Origin: a virus
DNA length: 63,321 bases
Reading direction: 5' to 3' (one strand)
IMG/VR virus record: IMGVR_UViG_3300030117_005840
Location: 1-63,321 of that record
The position numbers and the translations under genes were made by a program. Of this stretch, positions 1 through 6,769 are shown one piece after another (position 1 is the first letter of the stretch; each line of letters opens with the position of its first letter). The notes beneath the pieces are model-generated. The model worked only from the letters and a program-made list of their open reading frames with translations. It had not been told where the DNA came from and did no database searches.

Positions 1-100
1 TTACATTGATCAATGGCATTTCCCGAAACAGATGCATCAGGTAAGTTCCTTCGCCAAAAACAAACGGCAAGACCACAATCCTCCTTTCAGGCGGCTAACG
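1..100. repeat. Left copy of 100-bp terminal direct repeat
   Basis: Bases 1-100 recur at 63222-63321 with one difference (C at 99, T at 63320). The change is synonymous (AAC/AAT, Asn) in the gene starting at 13. This means the sequence closes into a circle of about 63,221 bp. The repeat is more likely an assembly overlap of a circular or permuted genome than a packaged terminal repeat, because it lies inside a gene start and has no site-like features. The mismatch suggests population variation. Confidence 0.9.
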
Positions 101-855
101 AAAGGCGTCTAGGTGTAGATAAGCAAAACGCGGCTAGAATGGGCATTTCACTAGATGCCTACCGCCGAGGACTGCATAAGGACTTAGGAGGAGAAGATTG
201 GGTTAACCAAATACCGGAAGGAGCAAGATATGAAGATTGGGCAAGGGGTATGGCTGACCTTAACGCTCAAATGGATGCAGAGAGAGCAGAGGAATCTAGA
301 CCACTCACCCAACAGGAGAAGGATGTAAAGGAATATAAGGATGCGATTGTGGAGTTTGAGAAAAGAAGGCTCCAAAAAGAATATAACGAACAGCAACGTG
401 CTTTAGGTCTAGGTGGTAGGAACGCTATGATGTCCAAACCTCCCGGTGGAGGCGGTTTCACAGTGGAAGATGTTGCGGACAGTGCGTTGACTGTGGCTGA
501 ATATGCCCCCACAACTGCAATTCCTGCTGGAATGATAAGAGGAGTAGTTGACCGTGACCCGCTCACAACCGGCTTTTTCGCGGCTGCTGCGGGAGGCGCA
601 TTAGCTGGTAAGACTAAGAAGGGTAAGCGATTCTTTAAGGCGGCAAAGGATTTAGCAGGTAGGGCTACACCATACTTGCCATTTCTCGGAATGCGCGGTC
701 AGCAGCTTAGGGAAATTTCGGACTTAGCGACAAAGGGAACTAGACCTGAGCCAAAGCCAAAGCCAAAGCCAACGCCAAAGCCAACGCCATACAAAGGACA
801 AGGCGTTCCTACAGGACATCTCCGTAAATATATTTATCGCGGGTTAGGTGGTTAA
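13..855 (+). CDS. Probable virion-associated protein with Pro/Lys-rich tail
   Basis: A 280-residue protein of unrecognised family. Residues 1-60 are polar, the middle (about 85-140) is charged and probably helical, and a hydrophobic Ala/Gly-rich stretch near 190-200 (GFFAAAAGGALAG) is followed by a basic patch. A KPKPKPTPKPTP tract lies near the C-terminus. After closure it follows the scaffold gene (62010-63200) by about 33 bp and starts the run of small genes before the capsid gene, so a head or ejection role is an inference from position. The ATG at 13 is the only start near the expected place. Confidence 0.75.
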   Translation: MAFPETDASGKFLRQKQTARPQSSFQAANERRLGVDKQNAARMGISLDAYRRGLHKDLGGEDWVNQIPEGARYEDWARGMADLNAQMDAERAEESRPLTQQEKDVKEYKDAIVEFEKRRLQKEYNEQQRALGLGGRNAMMSKPPGGGGFTVEDVADSALTVAEYAPTTAIPAGMIRGVVDRDPLTTGFFAAAAGGALAGKTKKGKRFFKAAKDLAGRATPYLPFLGMRGQQLREISDLATKGTRPEPKPKPKPTPKPTPYKGQGVPTGHLRKYIYRGLGG

Positions 856-871
856 ATAGGTAAAGTAACCC

Positions 872-1159
872 ATGGCTTCATTTAAGAGATTACCTAGCGG
901 ACGTATTAAATTTAGGGGTGAGACATTTGCTGGATTTAATAAGCCTAAACGCGCACCTAAAGGAAGTAAGAAGAAATTCTTTGTCTTAGCGAAGCAAGGT
1001 GATAAAGTCCGCAAGATTGGTTTCGGTCATCGTGATTATAAAGACTTTACGCAACACAAAGACCCAAAGCGCAGGAAAAATTTCAGGGCGCGTCATAACT
1101 GCAAAACGGCCAAAGATAAACTAAGTGCCCGATATTGGGCATGCAAAGAATTATGGTAA
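872..1159 (+). CDS. Conserved basic phage protein, RGETF...ARYWACK type
   Basis: A very basic 95-residue protein. It has an N-terminal LPSGRIKFRGETFAGFNKPKR segment and a C-terminal FRARHNC...SARYWACKELW segment. I recall this pattern from small proteins in the structural regions of environmental phages, but I cannot name a function. Lys/Arg make up about a third of the residues, which would fit nucleic acid or scaffold contact inside the head. It starts 16 bp after the previous stop, in the same transcription unit. Confidence 0.8.
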   Translation: MASFKRLPSGRIKFRGETFAGFNKPKRAPKGSKKKFFVLAKQGDKVRKIGFGHRDYKDFTQHKDPKRRKNFRARHNCKTAKDKLSARYWACKELW

Positions 1160-1224
1160 CTACAGAACAATATAATAAAGCGAAGAAGCCAAAGCCAAAG
1201 CCAAAGCCAAAGCCTTCTTATTAG
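1153..1224 (+). CDS. Tiny 23-residue Lys-Pro repeat peptide (tentative)
   Basis: An ATG inside the last codons of the upstream gene opens a 23-codon frame whose second half is KKPKPKPKPKPS. It stops one base before the ATG at 1226. The tight fit between neighbours supports translation, and the GCCAAA hexamer repeat matches the repeat coding the KPKPKP tail of the gene at 13-855. It could instead be a slippage-prone decaying copy of that tail. Confidence 0.35.
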   Translation: MVTTEQYNKAKKPKPKPKPKPSY

Positions 1225-1225
1225 T

Positions 1226-1435
1226 ATGAAAAAGAAAGAAGAACCTTTCAAGCCCCATGATATGTATAAAGATGGGGTTGCTGTAAAAGCTAATACTGTT
1301 GAGGAACACCTCGCATTGAAAAGTGCAGGGTATGGACATGACAAGCCGAAGAAGATAATAGCCACTATGTCTTTTAAAGAAGCCGTTAATGTGGCTAAAT
1401 CTTTTCTTGATGCAGTCGAATCACAGATGAAGTAG
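1226..1435 (+). CDS. Small conserved phage protein (AGYGHDKPKK motif)
   Basis: A 69-residue charged protein. The DMYKDG...EEHLALKSAGYGHDKPKK segment resembles short proteins often found beside phage head genes; this is recalled, not searched. A helical C-terminus follows (SFKEAVNVAKSFLDAVESQ). The start lies one base after the stop of the Lys-Pro peptide and the stop one base before the next ATG, so translational coupling is likely. Function unknown. Confidence 0.7.
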   Translation: MKKKEEPFKPHDMYKDGVAVKANTVEEHLALKSAGYGHDKPKKIIATMSFKEAVNVAKSFLDAVESQMK

Positions 1436-1436
1436 T

Positions 1437-1709
1437 ATGCCTTCTGACCACATATCAAATACAGATTATCATAACCACCTTAAATCCAGCCCACACATTA
1501 ATGGATACGGGATTAGGGAGGATTATGACGCCCTGAAAGAGCAGAAGATAGAATTACAGCATCGTTGCGCCTTATACAAAACAGGGCTACATAATGCTCT
1601 TGAGTGGTTGCAGCAACACACTGACTTGCCTGAAGGGGCAAAGGATAGCCACTTAGCTGAGAAGATGGTGTGGGATCGACTGAAAATTAATGAATCTGGA
1701 TTGGAATAA
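1437..1709 (+). CDS. Hypothetical protein, 90 aa
   Basis: An unrecognised 90-residue polar protein. The middle (EDYDALKEQKIELQHRCALYKTG) looks like an amphipathic helix or short coiled coil. It starts one base after the preceding stop and overlaps the next gene by 20 bp, which is typical of this packed small-gene run. No membrane segment or catalytic motif is visible. Confidence 0.65.
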   Translation: MPSDHISNTDYHNHLKSSPHINGYGIREDYDALKEQKIELQHRCALYKTGLHNALEWLQQHTDLPEGAKDSHLAEKMVWDRLKINESGLE

Positions 1710-1998
1710 AATCGTATGCAATGCCATTACTGTTCTCGTTGCTTCTGTATTTGTCGGCGCAGCCGCCCAATTATGGAGTGGTGTTCAGACTATAGATTCT
1801 AGGATAGAATCCAACCTAGTGGAGATAAAAGCCACTCAGGATGTCCTGTCTGCTCAGATAGACCGAGCTAACGGTAAACTATCTGAGATATTGCCCCTCA
1901 TCCTGATCGATGATACCTTTGAGGAACCCCAAAAAGGGGCAAAGAATCTGATCGATGAGCGAGTGCAAGACCAAATCCAGAAACAGTATCGACCCTAA
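1690..1998 (+). CDS. Small membrane-anchored coiled-coil protein
   Basis: A 102-residue protein with one N-terminal membrane segment (about residues 8-28, ITVLVASVFVGAAAQLWSGV), then a helical region (SNLVEIKATQDVLSAQIDRANGKLSEIL) and a polar tail. The layout resembles holin-accessory or inner-membrane spanin-like proteins, but it lies upstream of the capsid gene and not in the lysis cassette. It overlaps its neighbours by 20 bp (5') and 44 bp (3'). Confidence 0.6.
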   Translation: MNLDWNKIVCNAITVLVASVFVGAAAQLWSGVQTIDSRIESNLVEIKATQDVLSAQIDRANGKLSEILPLILIDDTFEEPQKGAKNLIDERVQDQIQKQYRP

Positions 1999-2284
1999 GT
2001 TCCTTATTTCTTTAGGGGTTGGGTTGGCACTACAAGCCGCCGGAATCATTTGGTGGGCGAGCAACCTGCAAAGCTCCGTCCAGCACAACGACTTTCAAAT
2101 CCAAATGATGGCGAAGGATGTGGAGAAGCATACTATCTTTGTAAGAGATTGGCCTGCTGGTAAATGGGGAAGTGGAAGCCTGCCAGATGACGTTAGGCAA
2201 AACCTGAAAATATCCATGCTGGAGTTGGATGTAGAGAAGTTAGCTGAGAAGATATCCAATGGCCATATACCTCCTAAAGACTAA
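1955..2284 (+). CDS. Small membrane protein, 109 aa
   Basis: One membrane segment near residues 15-35 (FLISLGVGLALQAAGIIWWAS) is followed by a soluble charged domain containing RDWPAGKWGSGSLPDDVRQ. It ends in HIPPKD. The next reading frame ends in the near-identical HTPPKD, which points to a local duplication of the gene end. The start overlaps the preceding gene by 44 bp. Its position between scaffold and capsid genes does not define a role. Confidence 0.6.
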   Translation: MSECKTKSRNSIDPKFLISLGVGLALQAAGIIWWASNLQSSVQHNDFQIQMMAKDVEKHTIFVRDWPAGKWGSGSLPDDVRQNLKISMLELDVEKLAEKISNGHIPPKD

Positions 2285-2406
2285 TGAACGAATCCAACAA
2301 ATCCGACCTCAATAGTATACAATGCCCTAAATGTTTCGGTAGTATTTGTATCTGCGGTGAATTACCGACAAGAAAGGCTAATGCTCATACACCCCCTAAA
2401 GACTAA
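2284..2406 (+). CDS. 40-residue CxxC protein (zinc-ribbon-like)
   Basis: An ATG sharing the A of the preceding TAA opens a 40-codon frame with CPKC followed by CICG, four cysteines able to bind one zinc ion. The C-terminus (HTPPKD) copies the end of the upstream protein. Short length makes it tentative, but the stop/start overlap and the paired cysteines favour a real gene. Confidence 0.5.
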   Translation: MNESNKSDLNSIQCPKCFGSICICGELPTRKANAHTPPKD

Positions 2407-2515
2407 ATACCGTCCGGTAGCTGCCTTAACACTAACCACCAGTTTTGTGTTTAGTAGCATGATTCTTTATTTGATAGCATCCGTATTACTTATCATAAGC
2501 TCTTACCCTGATTAA
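2381..2515 (+). CDS. 44-residue hydrophobic membrane peptide (tentative)
   Basis: This frame begins inside the preceding CxxC gene and ends with a TAA that overlaps the ATG of the next gene by one base. The product has a basic start (MLIHPLKTKYRP) and two adjacent hydrophobic stretches (VAALTLTTSFVFSS and MILYLIASVLLIISS). A shorter 18-residue version could start at the internal ATG. It could be a small membrane protein such as a holin modulator. Confidence 0.4.
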   Translation: MLIHPLKTKYRPVAALTLTTSFVFSSMILYLIASVLLIISSYPD

Positions 2516-2811
2516 TGTCCCATTTAAATCAAATATGGCAGCAGCTTAAAAAGAGCAGAGAAGAACGCCCCATGCGGGCGTCCGATATATTACGTAACAG
2601 ACGTAATTATTTAAAATACCAGAAACACCGCTCCCCGTATCGTGCAGAACTGAACCGTGTAGCCCGAAAGATGGGTCATTACGGGAATACCCCACCTAAC
2701 AGGGATTTGGTGCACCGTAACGGAAAGATTGTGGGTTTAGGTAACAGGCACCTGAATCGTGAGGATGGTGCCCGTAAAGCATCCCGCCAACGTCGTTGGG
2801 GAAGGTATTAA
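2515..2811 (+). CDS. Basic hypothetical protein, 98 aa
   Basis: A strongly Arg-rich protein (RNRRNYLKYQKHRSPYRAELNRVARK, ending ASRQRRWGRY) with no recognised domain. It is probably nucleic-acid binding or packed in the virion, judging only by composition and by its place just ahead of the capsid gene leader. The start is coupled to the preceding stop by one base. Confidence 0.65.
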   Translation: MSHLNQIWQQLKKSREERPMRASDILRNRRNYLKYQKHRSPYRAELNRVARKMGHYGNTPPNRDLVHRNGKIVGLGNRHLNREDGARKASRQRRWGRY

Positions 2812-3095
2812 ATAGTGGCTTGACCTATATCAAAAGTCACTATATCTTATAACACGTTACAGGAATTAGGTTGCTCTAGCCGTTCAATTTAGTTCAGATT
2901 CCTGAAACAACATATCCAAGAAGTCTGTGTGGTTGCTCTAGCCCGACCTAAATAGTTCTAAGTAAACAGGCTTCACACTGAACTAGGCTATTTCCCGCCG
3001 AAGGGAGATGGTTTGCACCTTAATATAATTATTACACAGGCTGCTACGCATACGCGTAAGTAGTCTATCTTCAACAATCAACCATATTTAATATC
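2812..3095 (+). promoter_or_regulatory. 284-bp structured leader ahead of the capsid gene
   Basis: No gene is seen here. A 10-bp stem with one G-U pair (2812-2821 with 2834-2843) follows the upstream stop. The 13-mer GGTTGCTCTAGCC occurs twice (2869-2881 and 2931-2943), 62 bp apart. The first copy lies inside a loop closed by CAGGAAT/ATTCCTG (2860-2866 with 2898-2904), the second between GTGTG and CACAC. Both are followed by a TAGTTC. The arrangement looks like two tandem folded RNA units in the capsid mRNA leader. An 8-bp palindrome TACGCGTA lies near 3050. Confidence 0.5.
2820..2848 (+). promoter_or_regulatory. Candidate sigma70-type promoter for capsid gene
   Basis: TTGACC at 2820-2825 and TATCTT at 2843-2848 are spaced by 17 bp and resemble -35 and -10 boxes (5/6 and 4/6 matches). 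The site overlaps the hairpin at 2812-2843, so an operator-like function is possible. A weak inference from consensus only. Confidence 0.3.
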
Positions 3096-4421
3096 ATGGC
3101 AGACGACTTTGAATTACCGCATAATTTTGCAACTAACGCAGCCGCCGCTGTGGATACGATCCTCGCACAAGAGGCTGGACGTATTGGCCAAGACATCCAC
3201 AAGGCAACCCTCCACACCTCACCGTGGATGGACCTTATCAAGCAGTCCACCTTCCCTGAAGGAATGGGGTATCAACTGAATACACTCATTTATGACCGTG
3301 CACTTCCTATTTCTCCGATCAATAAAGACCTTGCTGATGCTGGAATCACTGGAGTCGGTGCATCATGGTCTGCAATGGGAACTACTCACGCAACTGCACT
3401 TAACGGTTACTCTGCTGGCCAGCAAGACCAGACTCTTGCAATGGGTTCTGAAAAGGCAGCCGTCAACACTCTCGACTTCACTAAAGTCCAGAAGAACTAC
3501 AGCTTGAGCCGTTCAATTATTGAATCTCCACGCATCAACGTCGAGGAACTTCGTTATACTGCTCATCGCACTGAGCAACTCCGTGCTATCATGGATATTC
3601 TTAAAGAAGTTACCCGTAATACATGGGAAAGCCGCTACCGCGATGAGTATGGTAGGCTTTGCGACAACGTGGTGCAGTGTAAGACTGCTTCTTCCAGCAC
3701 TACCACCGGACAGGAAGCCACAGCCCTAACGGCTCTTGATGTTGACGCTTCTCCTGACGGATGCGACATCAATGCCAACATCTCTAATAAGGTGCTCGAT
3801 GATGCTTACTACAAGCTCGTTCGCGCTGGCGCAGGTGCTAATGCCTATGGCCGTGAGAATGGCCGTCCGGTATTCTCCATTGTCCTTTCGTCTGAGGCTT
3901 CTTACCAGCTTCAAACTGAGGCCGGTTTCCGCGACGATGTGCGTTATAACAATGCAAGGGTATCAGACCTTATTGCACCTCTTGGAATTGAGAAGTCCTT
4001 CAGGGGTTTCTACCATCTGATCGACGACCTTGCTCCGAGATACTCCTTCAATGGTTCCACCGACTTTCTGGAAGAAATCCAGCCTTATACGGTGGTTACT
4101 ACAGGCGGTGGTGATGTAGATAACAAGGTTATCGTTAACACGGCTTATGAATCCGCTCAGTATGAAGCTGCTTTCATTCTTGTTGATAACGTAATGGAAT
4201 CCCTCATTCCCGCTCCTGTGAGTGGCGTGAGTGGGCTGAAGTTTGATCCTGTTAACTACAAAGGTGAGTTCAAGTGGACCAACATCCCCGATGTTACACT
4301 TAACCCTGATGGAACTATTGGCTTCTTCAGAGGCATCCTTGCTTCTGCTTCCAAGCCGATCAAGACCAACTTTGGTTACGCGATCCTCTTTGACCGCACC
4401 AGCACTACTCCTGCTGCTTAA
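3096..4421 (+). CDS. Major capsid protein (inferred)
   Basis: A 441-residue protein with the size, composition and place expected of a major head protein: downstream of portal and scaffold, first gene after a long leader, and followed by its own hairpin terminator, which favours high separate expression. The N-terminus (about 1-60) is Ala-rich and helical with WMDLIKQSTFPEGMGYQ, similar to HK97-fold capsid proteins of podoviruses. The centre has segments such as KNYSLSRSIIESPRINVEELR. No catalytic motif. The identity rests on context and not on a specific residue signature. Confidence 0.75.
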   Translation: MADDFELPHNFATNAAAAVDTILAQEAGRIGQDIHKATLHTSPWMDLIKQSTFPEGMGYQLNTLIYDRALPISPINKDLADAGITGVGASWSAMGTTHATALNGYSAGQQDQTLAMGSEKAAVNTLDFTKVQKNYSLSRSIIESPRINVEELRYTAHRTEQLRAIMDILKEVTRNTWESRYRDEYGRLCDNVVQCKTASSSTTTGQEATALTALDVDASPDGCDINANISNKVLDDAYYKLVRAGAGANAYGRENGRPVFSIVLSSEASYQLQTEAGFRDDVRYNNARVSDLIAPLGIEKSFRGFYHLIDDLAPRYSFNGSTDFLEEIQPYTVVTTGGGDVDNKVIVNTAYESAQYEAAFILVDNVMESLIPAPVSGVSGLKFDPVNYKGEFKWTNIPDVTLNPDGTIGFFRGILASASKPIKTNFGYAILFDRTSTTPAA

Positions 4422-4427
4422 TCTAAA

Positions 4428-4456
4428 GCGGGGTTCCTCGTAAAGGGGAACCCCGC
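4428..4456 (+). terminator. Hairpin terminator after capsid gene
   Basis: A perfect 10-bp GC-rich stem (GCGGGGTTCC with GGAACCCCGC) with a 9-nt loop lies 6 bp after the capsid stop, followed by AT-rich ATAATTTAATT and not a strict T run. It probably gives partial termination, so that capsid mRNA is more abundant than tail mRNA. Confidence 0.65.
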
Positions 4457-4483
4457 ATAATTTAATTCAACAAGTAAAAAATT

Positions 4484-5071
4484 ATGCCAACTTTAGATGA
4501 TATAACAACGCTCCAGACCAACGCTGGAGTTGCTCCCAATGACGCATTCGCAGTCGTTGACAGAAGTTCAAGCGGGTCAAGTCGGGTCGAGCAGGTTCCA
4601 GCCGCGCTCCTTACCCAAGGGTATAGCCATGCGTGGGTAGTAAACTACGACCACCCAAACCTTACGGGGGCTGGCTCTTCCGCTACTACTGCCTTTGTTA
4701 ACTTAAAAGACTTCACTACTACTGACCACATAAGGAAAGTTAAGGTGATTGTTACTGAGGCATTTGCAGGTAGTGGAGGGACATTTACGCAGCTTGAAAT
4801 TGATGTGGGAGAGTCGGGCGACAGCGGTAAAGATAATTACGTTACCAATGCTGCTGGCAAAAGTTTATACACAATCGCAGAGAATACTGGTGGTTCACTA
4901 GCTGCACCTCCTAATGCGGTCTACGTTGAGACAGACGATGGCGGTAGCTTGCATCTTACATTGACCGCTACAGGTGGGCATAAGATTGATGTTTTGGCTG
5001 CTGGACAAGTTGTAGTCCTCGCTGACATTTTTGACCCAGCAGACTTTAAAGATATTGTTCCTCAAGTCTAA
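4484..5071 (+). CDS. Probable head decoration or structural protein
   Basis: A 195-residue protein between two terminators directly after the capsid gene. It is Thr/Ser/Gly/Ala-rich with beta-type sequence (LHLTLTATGGHKIDVLAAGQVVVLADIFD) and has no enzyme motif. The N-terminal LDDITTLQT...DAFAVVDRS stretch resembles the start of phage surface proteins. Its own terminator suggests expression as a high-copy pair with the capsid protein. A head fibre or decoration role is an inference. Confidence 0.65.
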   Translation: MPTLDDITTLQTNAGVAPNDAFAVVDRSSSGSSRVEQVPAALLTQGYSHAWVVNYDHPNLTGAGSSATTAFVNLKDFTTTDHIRKVKVIVTEAFAGSGGTFTQLEIDVGESGDSGKDNYVTNAAGKSLYTIAENTGGSLAAPPNAVYVETDDGGSLHLTLTATGGHKIDVLAAGQVVVLADIFDPADFKDIVPQV

Positions 5072-5099
5072 TCAGTAACAATCCATAATTCACAAGAAT

Positions 5100-5140
5100 C
5101 CCCGATCCTCTAACACTAGAGAGGGGATCGGGGTTCTTTA
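5100..5140 (+). terminator. Rho-independent terminator
   Basis: CCCCGATCC (5100-5108) pairs with GGATCGGGG (5125-5133). A short inner TCT/AGA pairing extends the stem beyond a GG bulge, and TTCTTTATTT follows. It ends the capsid/decoration unit. Confidence 0.75.
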
Positions 5141-5159
5141 TTTATAACCATTTGATACA

Positions 5160-5636
5160 ATGCCAAGAGTAGGAGACAAAGAATTTCCATACACCGAAGA
5201 GGGAATGGCCGCTGCTGAAGCAGAAGCCGCCACGATGGAGCAACCCGCAATGGACGAAGCCGCCATGCTTGAACAGTTGCTGAACGAATTACCAACCGAA
5301 GTGCCTGATGAAGAGGGCGCATTGGAAGAGGCAATGGCCGAAGCTGAGCCGGAGGCTGAGATGGAGCTGCCTGAAGACATGCCCGAAGAGGAAACCGTTA
5401 TGCAGATATTTGAAGAAGTATTTGGTAATGCGTTTGATGATAGCTCTCCCGAAGATATCCAAAAACTGGAGTTTATTCTTATGGAGCTGGCATCTGACCC
5501 TGAACTGGTCGCTGGCCTTTCTTCCGGCGAAATCAGTATCTCAGAGTTTGCAATTCAGTTATATCGTAAAATGTCAGGAGAAGGCGAAGCCGAACCTGCA
5601 CAAGCTACTGCTGAGGAACCGATGCCCATGGGCTAA
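5160..5636 (+). CDS. Acidic virion protein with VGDKEFPYTEEG start
   Basis: A 158-residue, extremely acidic protein (about a quarter Glu/Asp in residues 15-90, with EEAMAEAEPEAEMELPEDMPEEE). The start MPRVGDKEFPYTEEGM resembles a short motif repeatedly seen in phage structural proteins of this size (recalled). The C-terminal half is more ordered and helical (PEDIQKLEFILMELASDPELVAGLSS). It is the first gene after the terminator. Function unknown; possibly internal head or connector-associated. Confidence 0.65.
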   Translation: MPRVGDKEFPYTEEGMAAAEAEAATMEQPAMDEAAMLEQLLNELPTEVPDEEGALEEAMAEAEPEAEMELPEDMPEEETVMQIFEEVFGNAFDDSSPEDIQKLEFILMELASDPELVAGLSSGEISISEFAIQLYRKMSGEGEAEPAQATAEEPMPMG

Positions 5637-5644
5637 TAAAGCAT

Positions 5645-6127
5645 ATGGGATACACAATAAGTGGGGAAGGACACACCACCCGATTTAGTGACGCAGCCCG
5701 TAAAAAGGCTGCCGAAACCGCTGAGTTCTTCGCTAAAGCGCGAGATAAACGACGCGCCGATGAATTGGCAGGGACAGCAATGACTCCCGCTCCTATCGGG
5801 AATGCAGCAGCCTCCATTGCAGAACAGAATAAGAAGATGGGTATACAAGACCCTGCACAAGCTGGAGGCGCAGCTCAGGCTGTTCCGCAAAACCAGCCCC
5901 CGATACAGGGCGCAGGACAGCCTCCTGTTGGAGCACCGCGTGGACGAGGAGCTACAGATGCTCCCTTTTCTAAAGCATACGTAGAAGGACAGGCAGCAAC
6001 CCAAAAGTTTTTTAATAACGCTAATACCAACCGGCAAAACCGGATGGCTAAAGAAGCAGAACAAAAACAAAAAAGTTCGGTAAGATTAGCAGACATGATG
6101 AGAAGAATCTCTCAGATAAATAGGTAA
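5645..6127 (+). CDS. Hypothetical structural protein, 160 aa
   Basis: An unrecognised protein. The first 55 residues are basic and helical (DAARKKAAETAEFFAKARDKRRADELAG), the centre is Gly/Pro/Gln/Ala-rich and probably disordered (residues 65-100), and the end is Lys/Gln-rich and helical. It follows the acidic protein by 8 bp and may bind it by charge. This is an inference only. Confidence 0.6.
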   Translation: MGYTISGEGHTTRFSDAARKKAAETAEFFAKARDKRRADELAGTAMTPAPIGNAAASIAEQNKKMGIQDPAQAGGAAQAVPQNQPPIQGAGQPPVGAPRGRGATDAPFSKAYVEGQAATQKFFNNANTNRQNRMAKEAEQKQKSSVRLADMMRRISQINR

Positions 6128-6174
6128 GCCTTACTGGACATTCCCTCTACCGCACTTAAATTTAAAAACACGTT

Positions 6175-6762
6175 ATGAACCTTAGTTCAATCAGACTAAA
6201 GCAGACTTTATCAGCCCGTGTATCTTCAACGGGATTGCAAAGCTCCTTCCCCATAGGAGGAACCCTTAATCCCACGCTGACGACCACGAATGCTGATATA
6301 GCCTACGGGTTTTCTATGAAGAGTGGGCATGCAAATAATTCAGTCAAATGGACGTTGGATTCACATAAGTTAGAGTTTTCATCTGGTGGTGCTGATGTTA
6401 ATACCGGACTTACCTGCACCGAGACTGTAGGAGCTTACAATGCTAGTGTGGGAGAGGACGGAACAGCAATAGTAGATGTAAATGGTGATGCCATCCCTTC
6501 AGCAGAATGCGGTTTAGCTATTTATTACGAAATACCATCCGATACAGCTAATGGAGCTTGGGTCAAGGCAGCAGCTAGTTCAGAGGAATTCAGCACAGTT
6601 AAATTAGTAGGGACAGCCTCAGTTGAGGAAGAACAGATAGGCGTTAGGTCTGCTTTACTAGTCCCTCGTCAGAATTGCGTTTCTGACTACATCACATTTA
6701 CCTTTAGTGCCAGCGGCGTAAGAATCAACGTCGTATACCTAGCTAAAACCATCTTCACCTAA
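6175..6762 (+). CDS. Tail or head structural protein, beta-rich
   Basis: A 195-residue Ser/Thr/Ala/Gly-rich protein with alternating beta-type pattern and few charges (for example VKLVGTASVEEEQIG and DYITFTFSASGVRINVVYLAK). It sits at the head of the tail gene run, 8 bp before the next start. No family recognised. The composition matches small tail or decoration proteins. Confidence 0.6.
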   Translation: MNLSSIRLKQTLSARVSSTGLQSSFPIGGTLNPTLTTTNADIAYGFSMKSGHANNSVKWTLDSHKLEFSSGGADVNTGLTCTETVGAYNASVGEDGTAIVDVNGDAIPSAECGLAIYYEIPSDTANGAWVKAAASSEEFSTVKLVGTASVEEEQIGVRSALLVPRQNCVSDYITFTFSASGVRINVVYLAKTIFT

Positions 6763-6769
6763 TAACTTC

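Noticed and set aside
5633-6070. 145-codon minus-strand frame rich in Cys and Ser
   Set aside because: It lies entirely opposite a coherent rightward gene in a rightward operon and has no neighbours on its strand.
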